From the NCBI RefSeq assembly GCF_900177245.1, contig NZ_FXBM01000003.1, forward strand, positions 1-64,000: DNA of 64,000 bases, written 5' to 3'. The notes below the pieces were generated by a model, which saw nothing but the letters and a program-made list of their open reading frames with translations, made no database searches and had not been told where the DNA came from. Within the stretch, counting starts at the first letter, position 1. Each line of letters begins with the position of its first letter. This DNA comes from Rathayibacter oskolensis. Lineage in GTDB: Bacteria; Actinomycetota; Actinomycetes; Actinomycetales; Microbacteriaceae. A program made the translations under genes and the position numbers. Shown here piece by piece: positions 1 to 8,055 of this stretch.

Positions 1-275
1 GCGTGCTCGAGCTCGCGCGACGCGACCCGCTCCGACACCCCCAACGCGACCGCGAAGTCCGCCCGGATGGACCGCTCGACCAGATCCGTCGTCTCGCTGC
101 GCGACAGACCCCGAGCGAACGCCTCCGGACACGCGAGCGCCGCCCGGTACCCGGCATACAGCTCCTCCGCGGCCGCCAGCAGCACCGGCGCGGCGGAGCG
201 CGCGAGCTCGGCCGCGCGGTCGCCGTGCGCGCGCACCTGCGTGAGCGCCGCCTCCGCCGTGCCGATCTCTGTCAT
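1..275 (-). CDS. DUF222/HNH (13E12-type) protein, N-terminal part only
   Basis: Partial gene: the ATG at 275 opens a frame that runs off the left edge. The about 91 visible residues (MTEIGTAEAALTQV..., then FARGLSRSETTDLVERSIRAD) align closely with the N-terminus of the complete DUF222/HNH gene at 13661-14992, which has the same LSRSE-x-DLVERSIRA-x-FAVALG block. The C-terminal HNH nuclease domain would lie outside the window. The family resembles the mycobacterial 13E12 repeat proteins; its physiological role is unknown. There is no Shine-Dalgarno; instead a 26-base element shared with the paralogue lies just upstream. Confidence 0.85.
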   Translation of the reverse strand, partial: MTEIGTAEAALTQVRAHGDRAAELARSAAPVLLAAAEELYAGYRAALACPEAFARGLSRSETTDLVERSIRADFAVALGVSERVASRELEH

Positions 276-279
276 ACAC

Positions 280-305
280 GTATTGAACCAGCGACCACCG
301 ACACC
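280..305 (-). repeat. Conserved element upstream of DUF222/HNH gene, copy 1
   Basis: 26 bases identical to 14997-15022, the same distance upstream of the other DUF222/HNH start. Similarity extends with gaps to a shared TGTGGAGGA about 73-75 bases further out (near 353 and 15072). Read on the minus strand it ends in GGTTCAATAC only a few bases before the ATG, so it may be a promoter for a leaderless or nearly leaderless transcript. Confidence 0.7.
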
Positions 306-469
306 CACCCGCCTGAAGCACCCCGGCGGGACGACTCAGCCCACGCAGACGCCTGTGGAGGAAGCACATACGCCCTCTGCGAGGGCTGCTCGATCACCGG
401 GCAGGCGGGCGACGAGCATGTGCCCCGAGACCCCGCCCCCCGACACCCCGCCGCCCCGAACCCCGCACC

Positions 470-2740
470 TCACTCCACCGCCTTCAGGGCGCTCGCCATG
501 TCGATCCGCCGCACCCGGCGGGTGAGCAGCAGCGTCGCGGTGAACGCGAAGCCGAGCGTGATCGCGGAGGCGGCGCCGAGACTCCCGAGCGTCACGTAGG
601 GCGGGTAGACCGCGCGGTCGTCGCTGAAGAGGTCGGTGTACCGCCCGAGGAACCAGAGCCCCGCGGGGATGCCCGCCAGCCAGCCGATCACCGCCGTGAT
701 CGCGTTCTCGGTGAGCGCCAGCGTCCGCAGTTCGCCGTGCCGCGAGCCGAGGACCCGGAGGGTCGCGTACGACCGCTCCCGCTCCGAGAAGCCGAGCGCA
801 CCGAGGTTGTAGAGCGACACCACCACCAGCAGGATCGCCAGCACCTTCATCAGCGTGAACACGCCTGTGAGCGCGGCCACGACCGACTCGGCGTTCTCGC
901 GCTGCTCCGCGAGCGCGAGTCTCGAGCCCGCCGCCGGAGAGGCGAGCTCGCCGTCGATCGGCGCGGCCGTCAGGTAGGCGGTCGGCGAGAACACCCCGCC
1001 CGCCGCCACCCAGTCCGCCTCCGAGATCAGCACGCCCTGCGGTTGCGACACGTCGGCCACCGCCGCGACCGTGACGTCGACCGAACCCGCACCGCCGACC
1101 TCGAGGGCGAGCACCGACCCCGCGCCGGCCCCCGTCGCCTCCTGCACGCGCGCCGTGACCGCCGCTCCCTCCGCCAGGTCGAGCACGCGGTCGGAGGCGT
1201 CCCGCAGCACGTACAGCTCGCCCGGCCCCAGCACCGTCAGCACGTACTCCGCCGCGTCGGCACCCGCGACGCGGATCGGCCGCTGCTGGATCCACTGGCC
1301 CTCGCCCGCCTCCGCGGCGAGCGCGCCGAGCTGCTCGGGGGTCGACCCCGGCACCACCTGGATCGTCTCCGCGTAGCGGTACTGGTCGCCGTAGCCGCGC
1401 TGCACCTGGTGCGAGAGCGACTCCGGGATCCCGAAGCCCGCGACCAGCAGCATCATGCAGCCGGCCGCGGCGACGACTCCGACCGCGATCCGCACCGGAT
1501 TGCCCGCCGCGTCGCGCAGCGCCCAGCGCTCGCCGAAGCCGATGCGAGACCAGAGCCGCGGGAGGCGTTCGAGGATCATCCGGTGCGAGTGCTCGGCGGG
1601 CGGGCGCATCCCCTCGGCAGGGGTCAGCCGGCAGGCGCGCGCCGCGACCGCCCACGCGCCGGCGGAGCAGACCAGCACGAGGCCCGCGGCGAGCGCCACC
1701 GAGGTCCACGAGTACGCGATCCGCCACTGCGGCAGGGCGAAGCTGCCGCGCTGGGTCTCGAGCACGTAGAGCGAGAGCACCGGAGCGACCGCCGCGCCGA
1801 GCAGCACGCCCACGCCGACCACCATCGCCGCGATGCCCGCGTACGACAGGCCGATCACCCGCCTGCTCATCCCGAGCGCCCCGAGCGTGGCGATCTCGGT
1901 GCGCTGCAGGTCGACGAGCCTCCGCACCGAGGTCGACATCGCCAGCAGCGCGACCAGCACGAAGAGCGCGCTGAAGAGCACGGCGAGCCCGCGGATCTGC
2001 TCGATCCGGTCGTAGACGGGCGCGATCCCCTGGTTCGAGCCGCGGTCGGCGAAGCCCAGGTAGCGGTCGCCGAGGATCCCGGGGGCGCTCCCGCGCACCT
2101 CCTCGGCATCGCCGATCACCCGGATCAGGTCGCCGGCCGGCGTCACTCCGAGCGCCTCGGCGGTCGCGGCCGACATCAGCGCCGACGCGTAGCGGCCGGG
2201 CTCGGGAGCGATCATCCCTGGCTCAGTGAGGGCGAGCGCATCCGGGACGAGGACGAGTCCGCGCACCGCGACGTCGGCGCTCGCTCCGGCGCGGCTCAGC
2301 TCGATCGTGTCGCCCACTGCGACGCCGTTCGCCCGCGCGTAGCCGTCGTCGAGCCAGATCCCGCCGCCCTCCGCGCTCACGGCGTCGCCCGCGGTCACGA
2401 GCGGCACGTCGACCGCGCCGTCGTCGAGCGTGGTGGTGAGCAGTGTGCCGTCGGCGGCCGGATGCGCGAGCGAGAACGTCGACACGCGCGACGCCTCCGT
2501 CACGCCCGGCAGAGCCGCGAAGGCCGCGAGGTCGGCCTCGGTCGTCGCGACCGCGCTGACCCAGGCGTCCGGGAGGCGGTTCTCGGCGGCGAACGAGTCG
2601 ATCTCGACCTGCATCCCCCGCCACGCCCCCTCCAGCCCGGCGTAGACGGTGACGCTCAGCGCCGACATCAGCAGCACCGAGGCGAACTGGCTGCCGGAGC
2701 GCACGAGGTCGCGGCGGAGCTTCCGGGCGAGGACGCGCAC
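470..2740 (-). CDS. FtsX-family ABC transporter permease
   Basis: Protein of 756 residues with the MacB/FtsX layout: an N-terminal membrane helix (about residues 17-37), a large external domain, a three-helix FtsX block (about 250-370), then a second external domain and a C-terminal FtsX block ending in LLLTRRVRRIDMASALKAVE. It pairs with the ATPase whose stop lies 2 bases upstream and starts with GTG at 2740. Such pairs export lipids, peptides or antibiotics, or remodel the envelope. The operon with a FabH-like ketosynthase suggests export of the locus product, but that is inference. Confidence 0.88.
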   Translation of the reverse strand: MRVLARKLRRDLVRSGSQFASVLLMSALSVTVYAGLEGAWRGMQVEIDSFAAENRLPDAWVSAVATTEADLAAFAALPGVTEASRVSTFSLAHPAADGTLLTTTLDDGAVDVPLVTAGDAVSAEGGGIWLDDGYARANGVAVGDTIELSRAGASADVAVRGLVLVPDALALTEPGMIAPEPGRYASALMSAATAEALGVTPAGDLIRVIGDAEEVRGSAPGILGDRYLGFADRGSNQGIAPVYDRIEQIRGLAVLFSALFVLVALLAMSTSVRRLVDLQRTEIATLGALGMSRRVIGLSYAGIAAMVVGVGVLLGAAVAPVLSLYVLETQRGSFALPQWRIAYSWTSVALAAGLVLVCSAGAWAVAARACRLTPAEGMRPPAEHSHRMILERLPRLWSRIGFGERWALRDAAGNPVRIAVGVVAAAGCMMLLVAGFGIPESLSHQVQRGYGDQYRYAETIQVVPGSTPEQLGALAAEAGEGQWIQQRPIRVAGADAAEYVLTVLGPGELYVLRDASDRVLDLAEGAAVTARVQEATGAGAGSVLALEVGGAGSVDVTVAAVADVSQPQGVLISEADWVAAGGVFSPTAYLTAAPIDGELASPAAGSRLALAEQRENAESVVAALTGVFTLMKVLAILLVVVSLYNLGALGFSERERSYATLRVLGSRHGELRTLALTENAITAVIGWLAGIPAGLWFLGRYTDLFSDDRAVYPPYVTLGSLGAASAITLGFAFTATLLLTRRVRRIDMASALKAVE

Positions 2741-2742
2741 GG

Positions 2743-3465
2743 TCAGCCGATCGCCGAGACCGGCAGCGGATCGATGTTCACCTCGTCGCCGACGAGGTCG
2801 CCGTCGTGCAGGCGGATCAGCCGGTCGGCGGTGGCGCCGATCCGGTGGTCGTGGGTGACGACGACGACCGCGGTGCCGGTCTCGCCCGCCGTGCCCTGGA
2901 GGAGCGTCATGATCTGGCCGCCGGTCCGGGAGTCGAGCGCCCCGGTCGGCTCGTCGCAGAGCAGGAGCGCGGGCCGTTTCGCGAGGGCGCGGGCGAGGGC
3001 GACCCGCTGCATCTCACCTCCCGAGAGCTGGCCCGGGAAGTTGCCCGATCGGTGCCCGAGCCCGACGCGCTCGAGCCCGTCGTGGGCCCGGCGCTCGGCG
3101 CTGACGCGGTCCGTGACGAGCGACGCCGCGAGGGCGACGTTCTCCATCGCCGTGAGGTTCGGCACCAGGTTGTAGAACTGGAAGACGAAGCCGACCCGCG
3201 TGCGCCGGTACTCGGTGAGCCTCCGGTCGCCGAACGACGAGATCAGCTCGTCGCCCACCCGGATGCGTCCGCTGGTCGCGCTGTCCATGCCGCCGAGCAG
3301 GTTGAGCAGCGTGCTCTTGCCCGAGCCCGACGGCCCGAGCACGACGGTGAACCGGCCCTGCTCGATCGACAGCGTCGCTCGCCGCAGCGCCGTGACCCGG
3401 CGTCCCCCGGAGCGGTACGACTTCGACACCGCCTCCATCTCGACGTAGGGCCGATCGGTCAGCAT
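2743..3465 (-). CDS. ABC transporter ATP-binding protein (LolD/MacB type)
   Basis: 240 residues. Walker A GPSGSGKST lies at about residues 44-52, the signature LSGGEMQRVA in the middle, and Walker B LLLCDEPTGALD after it, followed by the H-loop VVVVTHDHRI. The ALDSRTG region is typical of the LolD/MacB/FtsE class that partners FtsX permeases. The ATG at 3465 overlaps the 3' end of the ketosynthase gene by 7 bases, and the permease follows after 2 bases, so the three are translationally coupled. It energises the adjacent permease at the inner face of the membrane. Confidence 0.92.
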   Translation of the reverse strand: MLTDRPYVEMEAVSKSYRSGGRRVTALRRATLSIEQGRFTVVLGPSGSGKSTLLNLLGGMDSATSGRIRVGDELISSFGDRRLTEYRRTRVGFVFQFYNLVPNLTAMENVALAASLVTDRVSAERRAHDGLERVGLGHRSGNFPGQLSGGEMQRVALARALAKRPALLLCDEPTGALDSRTGGQIMTLLQGTAGETGTAVVVVTHDHRIGATADRLIRLHDGDLVGDEVNIDPLPVSAIG

Positions 3466-4433
3466 TGCAGGATCACGGCCCCGTAGTGAGTGCCCGCCCC
3501 CGTGCCGACGAGCAGCACCGACTCGCCCTCCTGCACCTTCGCGCGGTGCAGAGCCAGGGGGATCGCCGAGCCGATGGTGTTGCCGACCTCGGGGAGCGTG
3601 ATCACCATGTTCTCGCGGCCCCAGAGCCTGGCCATCCCCTCGATGCCGGCCTTGCTCGTCTGGTGCGGCACGACGCGGTCGACTCCCGGGAGGCCCTTGC
3701 TGAGGCCCGGCCGGACTCCCTCGAGGAACCGCGGGAAATTGCGCAGTGCATCCACGAGCAGCTGCCCGCCGTGCATGTCGAACTTGAAGTCGCTGAGGCG
3801 GTCCTGCGCCTGCTCGATGCGGATCCGCGAGCCGAAACCGCGGATCTCGGCGTGCTTCACTCCGGTCGTCTGCGTCTTGAAGGCCGACGTCACGATGCCC
3901 TGACCGGAGGCGTCGGCGGGCCCCACGACGATCGCCGCGGCCGCGTCGCCGAACAGCAGAGCGCTCTCGGGCTGGCCGAAGTCGATGCCGCGGCTGCCGC
4001 CCTCCGTCGACACGATGAGCACATGCCGGGCGCGGCCGGTGGCGAGGAGGAATCCCGCCTCCTGCAGCGCGAAGAGGAACGACAGGCAGGTCGCGTGCAT
4101 GCTGTACGCCGAGACGTCCTCGAGGCCCAGGCCTGCGGCGATCAGCGCCCCGCCGTCGGGGATCGCCTGCAGCTGCGTCCCGGAGGCGTTCAGCACGACG
4201 TCGACGTCGGCCGCGTCGATCCCCGCCGCGGCGAGCGCCTGACGGGCGGCGGTGAGGCCCAGCTCGAGCGGATCCTCGTCGTCGGCGAGCCAGCGCCGGG
4301 TGAGCACGCCGCTGCGCCGGACCGCCTCCTCCTCGGGAACGCCGCAGAGAGCCGCGACCTCGGCGGTGGGGACGATCCGCTGCGGAAGCGCCTCGCCCGT
4401 GCCGAGGATGCGGAGGGGGAGTACGTCGGACAC
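3459..4433 (-). CDS. Beta-ketoacyl-ACP synthase III-like (FabH/OleA-type) protein
   Basis: 324 residues, thiolase fold. The catalytic triad of the KAS III class is visible: Cys116 in SMHATCLSF, His257 in VVPHQTSK and Asn285 in EVGNTIGSA. It would condense an acyl thioester with a second acyl or malonyl unit. The sequence around the Cys and the presence of a 3-beta-HSD-like epimerase across the divergent promoter recall OleA-type lipid condensation as much as housekeeping FabH. GTG start at 4433 (MSDVLPLRILGTGEALP). First gene of the operon with the ABC exporter. Specialised rather than primary fatty-acid synthesis is inferred from the context. Confidence 0.85.
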   Translation of the reverse strand: MSDVLPLRILGTGEALPQRIVPTAEVAALCGVPEEEAVRRSGVLTRRWLADDEDPLELGLTAARQALAAAGIDAADVDVVLNASGTQLQAIPDGGALIAAGLGLEDVSAYSMHATCLSFLFALQEAGFLLATGRARHVLIVSTEGGSRGIDFGQPESALLFGDAAAAIVVGPADASGQGIVTSAFKTQTTGVKHAEIRGFGSRIRIEQAQDRLSDFKFDMHGGQLLVDALRNFPRFLEGVRPGLSKGLPGVDRVVPHQTSKAGIEGMARLWGRENMVITLPEVGNTIGSAIPLALHRAKVQEGESVLLVGTGAGTHYGAVILQC

Positions 4434-4543
4434 GATCGCGTCCTTCCTGCCCCGGATCGACGGATGAGCCCGAGCGCTCCCTGTCTAGCGCCGATGAGGT
4501 TTCGATGGGATGAAATATCGCGGTCGGGTGCCGGTGTCGCGGA

Positions 4544-4572
4544 TTGACGGCGGTGCGCGCCGCCGACACTAT
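4544..4572 (+). promoter_or_regulatory. Predicted sigma-70-type promoter of the glycosyltransferase operon
   Basis: TTGACG (4544-4549), 17-base spacer, CACTAT (4567-4572), about 60 bases before the GTG at 4632. It lies in the 198-base divergent region between the ketosynthase and glycosyltransferase operons. Confidence 0.5.
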
Positions 4573-4631
4573 GGGGGTGCCCTGGCACCCCGATCGGGGC
4601 GCCAGCGGGGCGATCGGCGGGTGGGGGTCCG

Positions 4632-5393
4632 GTGGGCGAGCAGCGCTTCTGGGTGGTGGTGCCGTTCTTCAACGAGGAGAAGCTGCTCGGCGGCACCCTC
4701 GAGGCGCTCGCCCGGCAGACCGACTCCGACTTCGCCCTCCTCCTCGTCGACAACGCGAGCACCGACCGCTCCGGTGAGGTGATCGCCTCCTTCGCCGCCC
4801 GGCACCCGGAGCGGCCCCTCACCACCCTCCGCGAGACGCAGAAGGGCACGGGAGCCGCCTCCGACACCGGCTTCCGGCACGCGATCGCCGAGGGGGCCGC
4901 GATCGTCGCCCGCACCGACGCCGACTCGCTGCCCGATGCGCGCTGGGTGTCCGTGCTCAAGGCCGACTTCGCCGCGGGCGCGAAGATCGTGGGCGGCAAG
5001 GTGAAGCCGCGCACCGACGAGCCCGAGTACCGCTGGTACGACGGGGTGATCGGGGCCGTGCTGATCGGGATCATCGAGCGCGCGCCGCGCTACCTCTACC
5101 GCCGGCCCGGGCAGCGCTACCCGATGTTCATGGTCCCCGGGCTGAACATGGCGATCGATGCGAGGCTCTACCTCGAGGTCGACGGATTCCCGCGCTCGAG
5201 CATCGACGACACCGACGAGGACCTCGAGCTGCACCTCAAGGTGTGCCAGGTGCTCGCGCGGTCGCAGGCCGTCTTCGACCGCCGCGCCGTCGTCCGCTGC
5301 TCGATCCGCAAGGGCAGGGCGCTGGGCTACCTCGGCATCCTGCTCTGGTACTGGGATCGCAAGAAGAGCGCGGCGGTCGTCGATGTCCGCTGA
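4632..5393 (+). CDS. Family 2 glycosyltransferase
   Basis: 253 residues. GT-A fold signs: VVVPFFNEEKLLGGTLEAL at the N-terminus, VDNASTDRSGE, a DxD-like motif in ARTDADSLPD (about residues 95-104), and the acceptor-side DDTDEDLELHLK. There is no membrane helix, so it is probably a soluble or peripheral enzyme transferring a sugar from a nucleotide donor. GTG start at 4632. Its last 11 bases overlap the epimerase start. Whether it glycosylates the ketosynthase-derived product of the divergent operon is inference. Confidence 0.85.
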   Translation: MGEQRFWVVVPFFNEEKLLGGTLEALARQTDSDFALLLVDNASTDRSGEVIASFAARHPERPLTTLRETQKGTGAASDTGFRHAIAEGAAIVARTDADSLPDARWVSVLKADFAAGAKIVGGKVKPRTDEPEYRWYDGVIGAVLIGIIERAPRYLYRRPGQRYPMFMVPGLNMAIDARLYLEVDGFPRSSIDDTDEDLELHLKVCQVLARSQAVFDRRAVVRCSIRKGRALGYLGILLWYWDRKKSAAVVDVR

Positions 5394-6384
5394 GCGACGA
5401 CGCGTGCTGATCACCGGGGCGACCGGCTTCCTGGGCGGCTACGCCGTCAGGGAGTTCCTCGCCGCGGGCGACGAGGTCGTCGCGGCGGGCCGCAACCCGG
5501 TCGCGCTCGAGCGGCTGCGCGCGGAGGGGGCCGAGACGATCGAGGCCGACCTCGCGGGGCTCGCTGCGATGCCGATCCGCGCCGACGTGCTGGTCCACTC
5601 CGCCGCGCTCTCGAGCCCGTGGGGTCGCTGGAGCGAGTTCCACGAGGCGAACGTCGCCGGCACTGAGGCGATGATCGACCTCGCCCAGCGCTCGGGCATC
5701 CGGCGGTTCGTCTTCGTCTCGTCCCCCAGCATCTACTCGGCCAGGAGGCACCAGCACGGCGTGCGCGAGGAGGACTTCGACCCCGACAGCCGGATGAGCC
5801 TCTACATCCGCAGCAAGATCGAGGCCGAGCGCCTGCTGCAGGCGGCGCTCGCCGGCGGGCGGCTCGCGGAGCTCGTGATCCTCCGCCCGCGCGGCCTCAT
5901 CGGAGTGGGCGACCCGAGCCTCATCCCGCGCTTCATCCAGGCCTCGCGGCGGCGCGGGATCCCGCTCTTCGACGGCGGGCGCAACGTCGTCGACGTCACC
6001 TGCGTCGAGAACGCCGCCCATGCGCTGCTGCTCGCCGCGTCGGCGCCTCGGGCCGCCGGCAGCGTCTACAACATCACCAACGGCGAGCCGCAGCCGTTCG
6101 GGCAGCTGCTCGACCGCTTCTTCGCGGCGATGGGCGAGAAGCCGCGCTACATCACCGTCGACCTGCGCGTGCTCAGCGCACTGGCGGTCGTGCTCGAGAA
6201 GGTCTACGCGCTGCTGCCCCGCGGCACCGAGCCTCCGTTCACGCGGTACACCGTCGCGACCCTCGCCTACGCGCAGACGCTCGACATCTCGCGGGCGCGC
6301 GCCGAGCTCGGCTACGAGCCGACGGTGCCGCTCGAGGAGGGGATCCGCCGCGTCGGCGAGCACTACCGGGCGCAGCGTGGCTGA
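5383..6384 (+). CDS. NAD(P)-dependent epimerase/3-beta-HSD-like dehydrogenase
   Basis: 333 residues, extended short-chain dehydrogenase. The nucleotide-binding GATGFLGG is at residues 12-19, the catalytic Tyr141-x3-Lys145 in SLYIRSK, and the preceding Ser in VSSPSIYS. The C-terminal half is like 3-beta-hydroxysteroid dehydrogenases and OleD (reduction of a 2-alkyl-3-ketoacid). The ATG at 5383 lies inside the glycosyltransferase gene (11-base overlap) and the next gene starts 8 bases before the stop, so this is a coupled three-gene operon. Candidate partner of the FabH/OleA-like enzyme across the divergent promoter. Confidence 0.85.
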   Translation: MSAERRRVLITGATGFLGGYAVREFLAAGDEVVAAGRNPVALERLRAEGAETIEADLAGLAAMPIRADVLVHSAALSSPWGRWSEFHEANVAGTEAMIDLAQRSGIRRFVFVSSPSIYSARRHQHGVREEDFDPDSRMSLYIRSKIEAERLLQAALAGGRLAELVILRPRGLIGVGDPSLIPRFIQASRRRGIPLFDGGRNVVDVTCVENAAHALLLAASAPRAAGSVYNITNGEPQPFGQLLDRFFAAMGEKPRYITVDLRVLSALAVVLEKVYALLPRGTEPPFTRYTVATLAYAQTLDISRARAELGYEPTVPLEEGIRRVGEHYRAQRG

Positions 6385-7195
6385 ACCGGTGGGCGCTGAG
6401 CCGGTGGGCGCTGAGCCGGTGCTGCGCGTCTTCGAGTGCGGCGACACGACCTTCCCGCTGTCGCGCGTGTTCCGCGGCGAGGGGCTGCCGCGCCGCACGT
6501 TCCCCTCCGCGGTGTTCCTCTACACGCACCCGAGCGGGCGGCGGGTGCTCTTCGACACGGGCTATCCGCCGTCGCTGCGCGGCACAGGGCCGATCGGGGC
6601 GCTCTACCGCCGCCTCCTGCCTGCTCGCGTCGCGCCGGGCGAGACCATCGACCGGCGGCTCGCCGAGGAGGGGCTCGGCTGCGACGACATCGACGTGGTC
6701 GTCCTCTCGCACCTGCACCCCGACCACATCGGAGGGCTGCGGTACTTCCCGCGCGCGACCCTGATCGTCTCGGCGGGGCAGCTCGCGAAGATCCGGCGGA
6801 GCTCCGTCACCGACGGGATCTTCGCCGCGCTGATCCCGCCGTGGTTCGCGGAGTCGTCCCTGCTCGTCGTCGACCAGCAGCCCTCGGTCACCGTCGCGGG
6901 AGTCGTCGGCTTCGACCTGTTCGGCGACGGCCGCTTCGTGGTGACCCCGCTCCCGGGGCACGCACTCGGGCACCTGGGCGCGCTCGTCGAGGAGCGCTTC
7001 CTCCTCGCGGGCGACGCGGCGTGGGGCCGCGAGTTCCTGAGCTGGTCCGACCGCCTCCGCCCGCTGCCCCGCCTGATCAGCGACGACCCGGAGGCGCACC
7101 ACGCGACGTCGCTGTCGCTCCAGCGCCTCGAGTCGGCCGGCATCACCCTCTGCTTCAGCCACGACCCGTACGCGTCGCGGGTGCTGCTGGGCTGA
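6377..7195 (+). CDS. Metallo-beta-lactamase-fold hydrolase (lactonase-like)
   Basis: 272 residues. Zinc-binding SHLHPDHIGG with His112, His114, Asp116 and His117, then PLPGHALGHLG (third metal His) and LAGDAAWGREF (bridging Asp). The arrangement is like N-acyl-homoserine-lactonase-type members of the family. The GTG at 6377 overlaps the epimerase stop; the N-terminus carries the repeat VGAEPVGAEPV from a 15-bp tandem repeat. It could hydrolyse a lactone or thioester of the locus product. The 3' end overlaps the convergent USP gene by 41 bases. Confidence 0.85.
   Translation: MAEPVGAEPVGAEPVLRVFECGDTTFPLSRVFRGEGLPRRTFPSAVFLYTHPSGRRVLFDTGYPPSLRGTGPIGALYRRLLPARVAPGETIDRRLAEEGLGCDDIDVVVLSHLHPDHIGGLRYFPRATLIVSAGQLAKIRRSSVTDGIFAALIPPWFAESSLLVVDQQPSVTVAGVVGFDLFGDGRFVVTPLPGHALGHLGALVEERFLLAGDAAWGREFLSWSDRLRPLPRLISDDPEAHHATSLSLQRLESAGITLCFSHDPYASRVLLG
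6386..6421 (+). repeat. 15-bp tandem repeat in start of hydrolase gene
   Basis: CCGGTGGGCGCTGAG occurs twice in a row (6386-6400, 6401-6415) plus a third partial CCGGTG. It encodes VGAEP repeats directly after the GTG start and keeps the frame. Confidence 0.85.
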
Positions 7196-8026
7196 GCCCG
7201 GCAGCCGAGCGCCCGGCCCGCGCCGCGGGGATCACGGCGAGCGCCGTGTGCATCCGCATCACCACGGCGTGATCGGTGCTCTCGCCCGCACCGTTGCGCG
7301 AGAGGTCGTCCGTCCCGAGGACGAGCAGGCCCGTGCCGCTCGCGGTCGACACGAGGCTCTGCACGGTGTCGCCGTGGGCGAAGCGCAGCTCGAGCGGCAG
7401 GTCCGGGTACCGGAGGCGGAGGGGCGCGACCGCGCTGGCCGCATCACGGCGGCGACCACTCAGCTCCTCGTCGATACGCGCACTGGTCGGCTCGGCCGAG
7501 TCCTCCTCGACGGCGTGCAGCCGCCAGCTCCGCACCACGACGAGGGGTTCGGAGCGGCGGTCGGCCTCGGCGGCCGCGAAGTCGAGTGCGGCGAGCGAGG
7601 CGGGTGACCCGTCGACGCCGACGACCATGCCCGGCGCCCCGTGGCGGGCGTCGACGGGACGATGAGCACCGCGATCGCGCCGCGCTGCGTCAGCGCCATC
7701 CCTACGGAGTGCTCGAAGCGACCGGGGTGCTCGCTGCGCGTATCGGTGCCGACGACGAGGAGCGAGTCGCTCCTGAGACACCGGCGCTCGAGCTGCTCCA
7801 CGGGATCGCCGTGCAGCAGCTCCGCGGTGAAGCGGATGCCGGTGCGGTCGCGCTGCAGTGTCGCGGCGAGGTCGTCGAGCGCGGGCTTCGAGACGGCGCG
7901 CTCGTCGGACGGCGACGCGACGTGGACGAGAACGACGTGCCGATCGAGCAGGTACTCGCGGGTGACGGCGTAGTCGAGCGCGGTGAGGGACGCCGCCGTG
8001 CCGGCCCAGGCGACGAGTGTGGTCAT
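7155..8026 (-). pseudogene. Tandem universal stress protein, frameshifted
   Basis: Two USP domains that would make one ~290-residue protein are in different frames. Domain 1 (MTTLVAWAGTAASLTALDY... to AIAVLIVPSTPATGRR) starts at the ATG at 8026 with a good Shine-Dalgarno (GAAGGAG). Domain 2 (GMVVGVDGSPASLAALDF...) continues from about 7630 in the next frame to the stop at 7155. One missing base between about 7629 and 7645, a C/G-rich stretch (CCC at 7630, CCCC at 7637), repairs it. The gene length (872) is one short of a multiple of 3. Without repair, domain 1 would carry about 60 out-of-frame residues. Sequencing error, real mutation and two separate genes are all possible; the ATG at 7628 lacks a ribosome site. 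It follows flavodoxin closely, so both probably share the site at 8681. Confidence 0.8.
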
Positions 8027-8055
8027 GAAGTTCTCCTTCGTGCGACGTCGTGGCG

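Noticed and set aside
276..469. C-rich tract before the permease stop as a possible structural RNA or repeat
   Set aside because: Runs of CCCCG are irregular, with no inverted repeat or recurring unit beyond the DUF222 upstream blocks.
737..3175. Long plus-strand open frame (812 codons) opposite the ABC permease and ATPase genes
   Set aside because: Arg/His/Gln-rich product with no motif; it is the antisense shadow of two genes with clear transporter motifs in high-GC DNA.
7460..7628. Treating the USP halves as two overlapping genes with a start at ATG 7628
   Set aside because: No ribosome site before 7628, and domain 1 would need an unrelated ~60-residue tail; a single-base break fits the length and family better.
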